64,000 bases of DNA, taken from JBGAHD01 sp044226395. Its GTDB lineage: Bacteria > Pseudomonadota > Gammaproteobacteria > Xanthomonadales > Ahniellaceae. Positions 59,926 through 64,000 of the stretch are shown here, in pieces. The notes beneath the pieces were generated by a model. That model did not search any database. It saw nothing but the letters and a program-made list of their open reading frames with translations, and was not told the origin of the DNA. Where the stretch lies: assembly GCA_044226395.1 (NCBI GenBank), contig JBGAHD010000002.1:1178001-1242000 (forward strand), in the 5' to 3' direction. A program made the translations under genes and the position numbers. Within the stretch, counting starts at the first letter, position 1; each line of letters opens with the position of its first letter.

Positions 59926-61680
59926 ATGTTTTCGGGGAAGCACATGCATCATCACGGCCGAGCGAATCGGCGAATGGACCTGCGCGCCGCCGTAATGCTG
60001 GCGTTGATGGGGATCGCGGGCGTCGCGCTCGCGGCGCCGACATCGGCTGATCGCGCGACCAAGGACAAAACCACGACCGGCGCGTACATCATGCCCGCGC
60101 CCACGCGCTTCGCGACGATCAAGGGCATGCCGTCGAAGGATCGGCCGGTGCCTTATGGCGAGACCATCGCCATCGGCAATGTCGGCGATCGCGTGCTCGG
60201 GCTCGGGCAATGGCAACACATGGCCGGTGGTTGGATGCGCTGGACGTGGAAGGTTTCTTCGCCGGGCGCCAAGGGCATGGAACTCAATTTCCGCGTGCTC
60301 GAACTGCCGCCGAGCGCCACGCTGACCGTGACGGGCGCGAGCAAGGGCCCGACCTATTCGGTCACCGGCGACGAGATCAAGCGCGCGAGCTATCGCTCGC
60401 CACTGATCGTCGGCGACGCGGCCGTGGTCACCATCGACATCGCCGAGGAAGAGACCAGTATGTTGAAGGCGGTGCTCGACTCGGTGACGCATGCCTATCG
60501 CACGCCGTTCGATGCGCCGGTCGAGACGGCGAAGTCCGCGACCTGTCACAACGACGTCGCCTGCACCATCGCCGACGAATGGAACGATCACATCAGCTCG
60601 GTCGGTATGTACACCTTTCTCAGTGGCGGCCTGTCGTACAGCTGCACCGGCACGATGCTGGGCAACACCAACGATTCGAGCACGCCGTATTTCCTGACCG
60701 CGCGCCACTGCCTGTCGACCAATGCCGAGGCGGCAACGGTCACGGTCTACTGGAACTTTCAGAACTGGTACTGCCGCGCGTCGGGCAGCGCGTCGAACGG
60801 CACGCCGCTGCCGCCGGTGGGCACGGCCAGTCATTCGCAATCGGGCGCCGTGGTGCGCGCCACGTATTCGGCGACGGACATGACCTTGCTCGAACTCGAC
60901 ACATCGCCCAGCGCCTACGCTGGTGTGTACATGGCGGGCTGGGATCGCGGTGGCGTCGCGCCGACGTCGACCGTGACCATCCACCACGCGCAAGGCGACG
61001 AGAAGCGCTTCACCCAGGATCTGCAGGCTCCGGCGGCCGCCAACTACTACGGCGCGGCGGGCAGCGGCTCCTCGCATTGGCGCATCGGCGCGTGGAACAG
61101 CGGCAGCACCGAAGTCGGTAGTTCCGGCGCGCCGCTGTTCGACAACTTCAAGCGCGTGATCGGTCAGCTGCACGGTGGCGATGCCGCGTGCGGCAATGCG
61201 CAGCCCGATTGGTTCGGTCGTCTGTCGCGCTCGTGGACCGGCGGTGGCACCAATGCCACGCGACTGAGCAACTGGCTCGATCCCGCGGGCGTGGCGCCAA
61301 CCTCGTGGGCCGGCTACTACCCGACCACGGTCAGCAACAATCGGCGTGGCACCACCAGCGATCTGGCGATCCCCGACAACGCCACGGTTGAACGCTCGAT
61401 CACGATCGCCGGCATGGCCAATGTCAACGGCACGGCCGCGTCGCGCGTGCGCGTGCGCTTGTCACACACGCACATCGGTGACTTGAAGGTCGATCTGGTG
61501 TCGCCCAACGGCATCGTCTACACGCTGCACAACCGCACCGACACGACCAAGGACAATCTCTATCGGACCTACATCGTCAACACCACGAGCGCGCCGCGCA
61601 ACGGCCTGTGGAAGTTGCGCATCAACGACAATGCCGCCGGCGACACCGGCGCGCTGGATGCGTGGACGATTCAGTTCTGA
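59926..61680 (+). CDS. Secreted S1-type (lysyl endopeptidase-like) protease with P-domain
   Basis: The 584-residue protein starts at ATG 59926 after AAGGAG. A signal peptide (about 20-40, AAVMLALMGIAGVALA) and a propeptide region precede a chymotrypsin-fold domain (about 190-480). The triad is H261 in TARHCLS, D318 in ATDMTLLEL and S400 in VGSSGAPLF. The Cys spacing is as in Lysobacter/Achromobacter lysyl endopeptidases. The C-terminal 100 residues read SNNRRGTTSDLAIPDNATVE, then HTHIGDLKVDLVSPNG and NDNAAGDTGALDAWTIQF, a P/HomoB domain as in proprotein convertases. It is a likely extracellular protease; cleaving the adjacent peptides' leader is not needed since C39 exists. Confidence 0.92.
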   Translation: MFSGKHMHHHGRANRRMDLRAAVMLALMGIAGVALAAPTSADRATKDKTTTGAYIMPAPTRFATIKGMPSKDRPVPYGETIAIGNVGDRVLGLGQWQHMAGGWMRWTWKVSSPGAKGMELNFRVLELPPSATLTVTGASKGPTYSVTGDEIKRASYRSPLIVGDAAVVTIDIAEEETSMLKAVLDSVTHAYRTPFDAPVETAKSATCHNDVACTIADEWNDHISSVGMYTFLSGGLSYSCTGTMLGNTNDSSTPYFLTARHCLSTNAEAATVTVYWNFQNWYCRASGSASNGTPLPPVGTASHSQSGAVVRATYSATDMTLLELDTSPSAYAGVYMAGWDRGGVAPTSTVTIHHAQGDEKRFTQDLQAPAAANYYGAAGSGSSHWRIGAWNSGSTEVGSSGAPLFDNFKRVIGQLHGGDAACGNAQPDWFGRLSRSWTGGGTNATRLSNWLDPAGVAPTSWAGYYPTTVSNNRRGTTSDLAIPDNATVERSITIAGMANVNGTAASRVRVRLSHTHIGDLKVDLVSPNGIVYTLHNRTDTTKDNLYRTYIVNTTSAPRNGLWKLRINDNAAGDTGALDAWTIQF

Positions 61681-61693
61681 GGCTCGGTCCCGC

Positions 61694-61767
61694 CGATGCC
61701 GCCATCGCCCCGCGGCGATGACGGCAAGGCGGCATCGCGCGCGCGGGGCGGGGCAGCCCCGCGCGCG
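61694..61767. terminator. Tandem hairpins between converging genes
   Basis: CGATGCCGCC (61694-61703) pairs with GGCGGCATCG (61728-61737), enclosing CATCGCC (61703-61709) with GGCGATG (61714-61720). Immediately after, CGCGCGCGGGGC (61738-61749) pairs over 12 bp with GCCCCGCGCGCG (61756-61767). The site lies between the protease stop and the converging EamA gene. No T-tract is present. Confidence 0.45.
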
Positions 61768-61794
61768 TCGATGTCGCGCGCGGACGCGCAACGA

Positions 61795-62682
61795 TCACTC
61801 CGAAGGTTCAACCACCACCACGCGCCGCATCGTCAAGGCGCGCAGCGAAATCACCAGCACGCCACCGAGCACCATCGCGCCACCGATCACGAGCTTCGGC
61901 CCCGGTCGATCGCCCCACACCAGGATGCCCAGCGTGATCGCGATCACTGGCGCCATCAGCAGGTAAGGCGTGATCTGCGACACCGGGTGGCGCTGCACGA
62001 GGTAATACAAACACCCGTGGCCCACGAGCGAGGCGATCAGGCCCGAATACGCCACGCCGCCCCAGTCGAGCCAGCTCGCCGTGCGCAAGGCCTGCCACTG
62101 ATCCGCTTCGAGGAAGTACGACGTCAGCATCAGCACCGGAATGCCCATCACCGCCGTCCACGCTTGCAGTTCGAAGGTGTTCACGCCGCGCAGCTCGCGC
62201 ATCAAGGTCGTGCCCAGCGCAATGGTGAAGGCGGCGCTCAAGGTCAGCAGCAGCGCCGCCGGCGCATCTAGCACCAAGGGATCGAAGCCCAGCACCAGCA
62301 CGCCACCGAAGGCCGTGCCGATGCCGACCCACGTGCGCCAGCCCACTTTTTCGCCGAGCAGGATCACGGCCAGCACCGCGCTCATCGGCACGTAACTCTG
62401 CAGCGCGATCGCGACGGAGGAAATATCCCCCGCCATGCGCAGCGCGATGAAGTTCAGCGCGAAATGCAGCGTGCCGTTCAACATGCAGATCGCGACGATG
62501 CGCGCGACTTGACCGCGCGGCATTGGCTTTAGGAACGGCAGCAGGCACGCCAGCACCACCGCCAGGCGCAAGGCGGTGAACAGAAACGGCGGGAAGTGTT
62601 TCAGCGCGTACGCCGACGCGAGAAAATTGCCGCCCCACGCGAAACAGATCGCCGCGATCAGGGCGTAGTGCATCAAGGGCAC
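61795..62682 (-). CDS. EamA/DMT-family transporter
   Basis: The 295-residue protein has ten hydrophobic helices in two EamA repeats. It starts HYALIAAICFAWGGNFLASA, then ALRLAVVLACLLPFL and NFIALRMAGDISSVAIALQS, with the second repeat from WLDWGGVAYSGLIASLVGHG. Members export metabolites or amino acids across the inner membrane; the substrate is not predictable. A GAGG site 8 nt before GTG 62682 supports that start; ATG 62673 is an alternative with a poorer site. Confidence 0.9.
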   Translation of the reverse strand: MPLMHYALIAAICFAWGGNFLASAYALKHFPPFLFTALRLAVVLACLLPFLKPMPRGQVARIVAICMLNGTLHFALNFIALRMAGDISSVAIALQSYVPMSAVLAVILLGEKVGWRTWVGIGTAFGGVLVLGFDPLVLDAPAALLLTLSAAFTIALGTTLMRELRGVNTFELQAWTAVMGIPVLMLTSYFLEADQWQALRTASWLDWGGVAYSGLIASLVGHGCLYYLVQRHPVSQITPYLLMAPVIAITLGILVWGDRPGPKLVIGGAMVLGGVLVISLRALTMRRVVVVEPSE

Positions 62683-62739
62683 GCGAACATCCTCGCCGCT
62701 TCGAGCGGCGTCATCGACGACAACGCGAACACGGCTGAC

Positions 62740-63246
62740 TCAGTACGCCACGCCCAGTCGTCGCAGCAGCTTGGCTAGCAACCACAAGGGCCCGATCAGC
62801 AGGTACTGCAAATCGGTCAGGAACGACGGCCGCCGGCCCTCGATGTGATGACCGATGAACTGCCCGACCCACGCCAGCACGAACACCGCGGCCGCGGCGA
62901 TCAACAAGCGCGTCGAGCCCAGCCAGTCGTGCAGGTAATACGTCGCCAGGAAATACGCGACCAGGCCGACGAACACGCCCATCGCCAAGCGATGCGACAA
63001 GCGAATGTAGTAGCCCATCGCGCCGACGGCGGCGAGCGCGGCCCACAGGCCGGGCTTGCCGAACGCGGCCGGCACCGGAATCACCCACAGCGCGGCGACC
63101 ACGGTCCACACGATCAAGGGCACGCACACGGTGTGAATGCGTTGATTGGTCGGGTCGCGATGATCCTCGGCGTAGTTGCCGAGCAGGCGATCGACATCGC
63201 GGCGTGGATCGACGAAATCGGAATCGGGGGACGGTTGGGCGGACAT
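62740..63246 (-). CDS. DUF962/Mpo1-like membrane protein
   Basis: The 168-residue protein has DUF962 hallmarks: RLLGNYAEDHRDPTNQRIHT, VCVPLIVWTVVAALWVIPVP, then ATYYLHDWLGSTRLLIAAAA and GQFIGHHIEGRRPSFLTDLQ, in a four-helix membrane protein. Mpo1 of yeast is an Fe2+-dependent dioxygenase of phytosphingosine metabolism, and the conserved His residues seen here (NQRIHT, YYLHDW and GHHIEG) are its presumed metal ligands. The bacterial role is unknown. It lies 57 bp upstream of EamA on the same strand. Confidence 0.88.
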   Translation of the reverse strand: MSAQPSPDSDFVDPRRDVDRLLGNYAEDHRDPTNQRIHTVCVPLIVWTVVAALWVIPVPAAFGKPGLWAALAAVGAMGYYIRLSHRLAMGVFVGLVAYFLATYYLHDWLGSTRLLIAAAAVFVLAWVGQFIGHHIEGRRPSFLTDLQYLLIGPLWLLAKLLRRLGVAY

Positions 63247-63381
63247 GGCACGCTCCGTGAGGTGCCGTCACGATAGTCCCTGGCGCGGCGGCTTTGAAGT
63301 GTCTCGGGGGCGCGCGACCGACTCGGGCAATGCGCCGAGCTTCCACGCGGGGCGAGCCCGCGCGGTCGGGGCGACCGCCGC

Positions 63382-64000
63382 TCAGTCGATGACGATGCCG
63401 GCGAGCTTGCGCAGCGCCTCGGCATACTTCTCGGCCGTGCGCGAGATCACTTCGGCCGGCAGGCGCGGGCCGGGCGCGGTCTTGTTCCAGGGCAGGGTTT
63501 CCAAGTGATCGCGCACGAATTGCTTGTCGTAGCTCGGCGGGCTGGTGCCGACACGGTACTGATCGGCCGGCCAGAAGCGCGAGGAATCGGGCGTGAGCAT
63601 CTCGTCCATCACGACGAGCGTGCCGTCCTCGTCGAGACCGAATTCGAATTTGGTGTCGGCGATCAAAATCCCGCGCTCGGCGGCGTGACGCGCGGCGAAA
63701 CGGTACAGGCTCAGGGTCGCCTCGCGCACGCGTTCGGCCAGATCGGCGCCGATGCGCTCGACCACGCGGTCGAAGCTGATGTTCTCGTCGTGATCGCCCA
63801 CGGCCGCCTTGGTCGAGGGCGTGAAGATCGGTTCGGGCAGTTGCTCGGCCTGGCGCAGGCCGGTGGGCAGGGTGATGCCGCACAGGGTGCCGTCGCGCTG
63901 ATAGTCCTTCCAGCCTGAGCCGATCAAGTAACCGCGCGCGATCGCTTCCACCGGCACGGCCTTGAGGCGCTTGACCACGACCGCGCGGCGCGCGTACAGC
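63382..64000 (-). CDS. purC: SAICAR synthetase (PurC), C-terminal fragment
   Basis: The frame runs off the right edge; at least 206 residues are visible. It has VVVKRLKAVPVEAIARGYLI, GSGWKDYQRDG, IADTKFEFG and MLTPDSSRFWP, the signature motifs of PurC, which joins CAIR and aspartate using ATP in purine biosynthesis. The visible part ends normally with LAGIVID. The bases up to 64000 continue the frame upstream as LYARRAVVVKRLK, so the start is beyond the window. Confidence 0.93.
   Translation of the reverse strand, partial: LYARRAVVVKRLKAVPVEAIARGYLIGSGWKDYQRDGTLCGITLPTGLRQAEQLPEPIFTPSTKAAVGDHDENISFDRVVERIGADLAERVREATLSLYRFAARHAAERGILIADTKFEFGLDEDGTLVVMDEMLTPDSSRFWPADQYRVGTSPPSYDKQFVRDHLETLPWNKTAPGPRLPAEVISRTAEKYAEALRKLAGIVID

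Overview
The window is about 68-70% GC, packed with genes on both strands, and looks like a chromosomal segment of a gammaproteobacterium, most likely from the Xanthomonadales (Rhodanobacteraceae/Lysobacteraceae). The pointers are a metY-metX-thrA(AK-HSD) operon, an lpd gene with its own lipoyl domain, an ECF sigma/Ser-Thr kinase pair, DUF1302/DUF1329 lipid-locus genes, and a secreted S1 protease with a P-domain. This placement is inference from family content. No rRNA, tRNA, CRISPR array, IS element or prophage was seen.

Layout. 1-5.5 kb: end of a DegP-like protease, a GST, and an ABC ATPase with a permease fused to an M1 aminopeptidase. 5.7-9.4 kb: a membrane-stress operon (hypothetical, PspA, YqiJ-like, flotillin) behind a clear sigma70 promoter. 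9.4-16 kb: GNAT, Ohr, the pyruvate dehydrogenase E2/E3 genes (no aceE nearby) with an unknown gene between them, an AraC regulator and a VOC protein. 16-20.5 kb: a secreted RCC1-repeat protein and a LuxR-type regulator/hybrid kinase pair. 20.5-27.6 kb: an apparently broken isochorismatase-family gene, a GlxA-type regulator, GST, YbdK ligase, MAPEG, a Ca2+/cation antiporter and NhaA. 27.6-32.7 kb: the methionine/threonine operon, preceded by a Met/Cys-rich leader peptide and an attenuator-like terminator. 32.7-39 kb: a PLP cysteine-synthase homologue, an SLC13 transporter, a second two-component pair with a pseudoreceiver, an epimerase and a glycosyltransferase. 39.2-48.6 kb: a lipase lipoprotein, DUF1302, DUF1329, YCF48-like and RND genes, probably one lipid-handling operon closed by a strong terminator. 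48.6-52.8 kb: ECF sigma factor, Ser/Thr kinase with a C-terminal repeat region, and an FHA protein. 52.8-59.6 kb: a peptide natural-product locus. 59.9-64 kb: secreted protease, EamA transporter, DUF962 protein and purC (cut by the window edge).

The most interesting region is 52.8-59.6 kb on the minus strand. Two small Cys-free peptides (61 and 62 aa) share a double-glycine leader and a core motif (GTWP, then R-[ST]-S-x-R) at identical residue numbers. They are followed by a 410-aa protein I cannot assign, a 483-aa protein that carries the key motifs of the SelO (YdiU) protein-AMPylase pseudokinase family, an HlyD-type adaptor and a C39-peptidase ABC exporter with an intact catalytic triad. 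This reads as a ribosomal peptide (RiPP/bacteriocin-like) system in which a SelO-like nucleotidyl- or phosphotransferase may modify Ser/Thr/Tyr residues of the peptides before cleavage and export. I know of no described RiPP class with this enzyme set. The modification itself is inference.

The second notable element is the leader at 27676-27831. A 30-codon ORF contains a CMSMCMCMC stretch and is followed by a 9-bp GC-rich hairpin with a T-rich tail, the expected design of a transcription attenuator that senses Met-tRNA (and perhaps Cys-tRNA) ahead of metY-metX-thrA.
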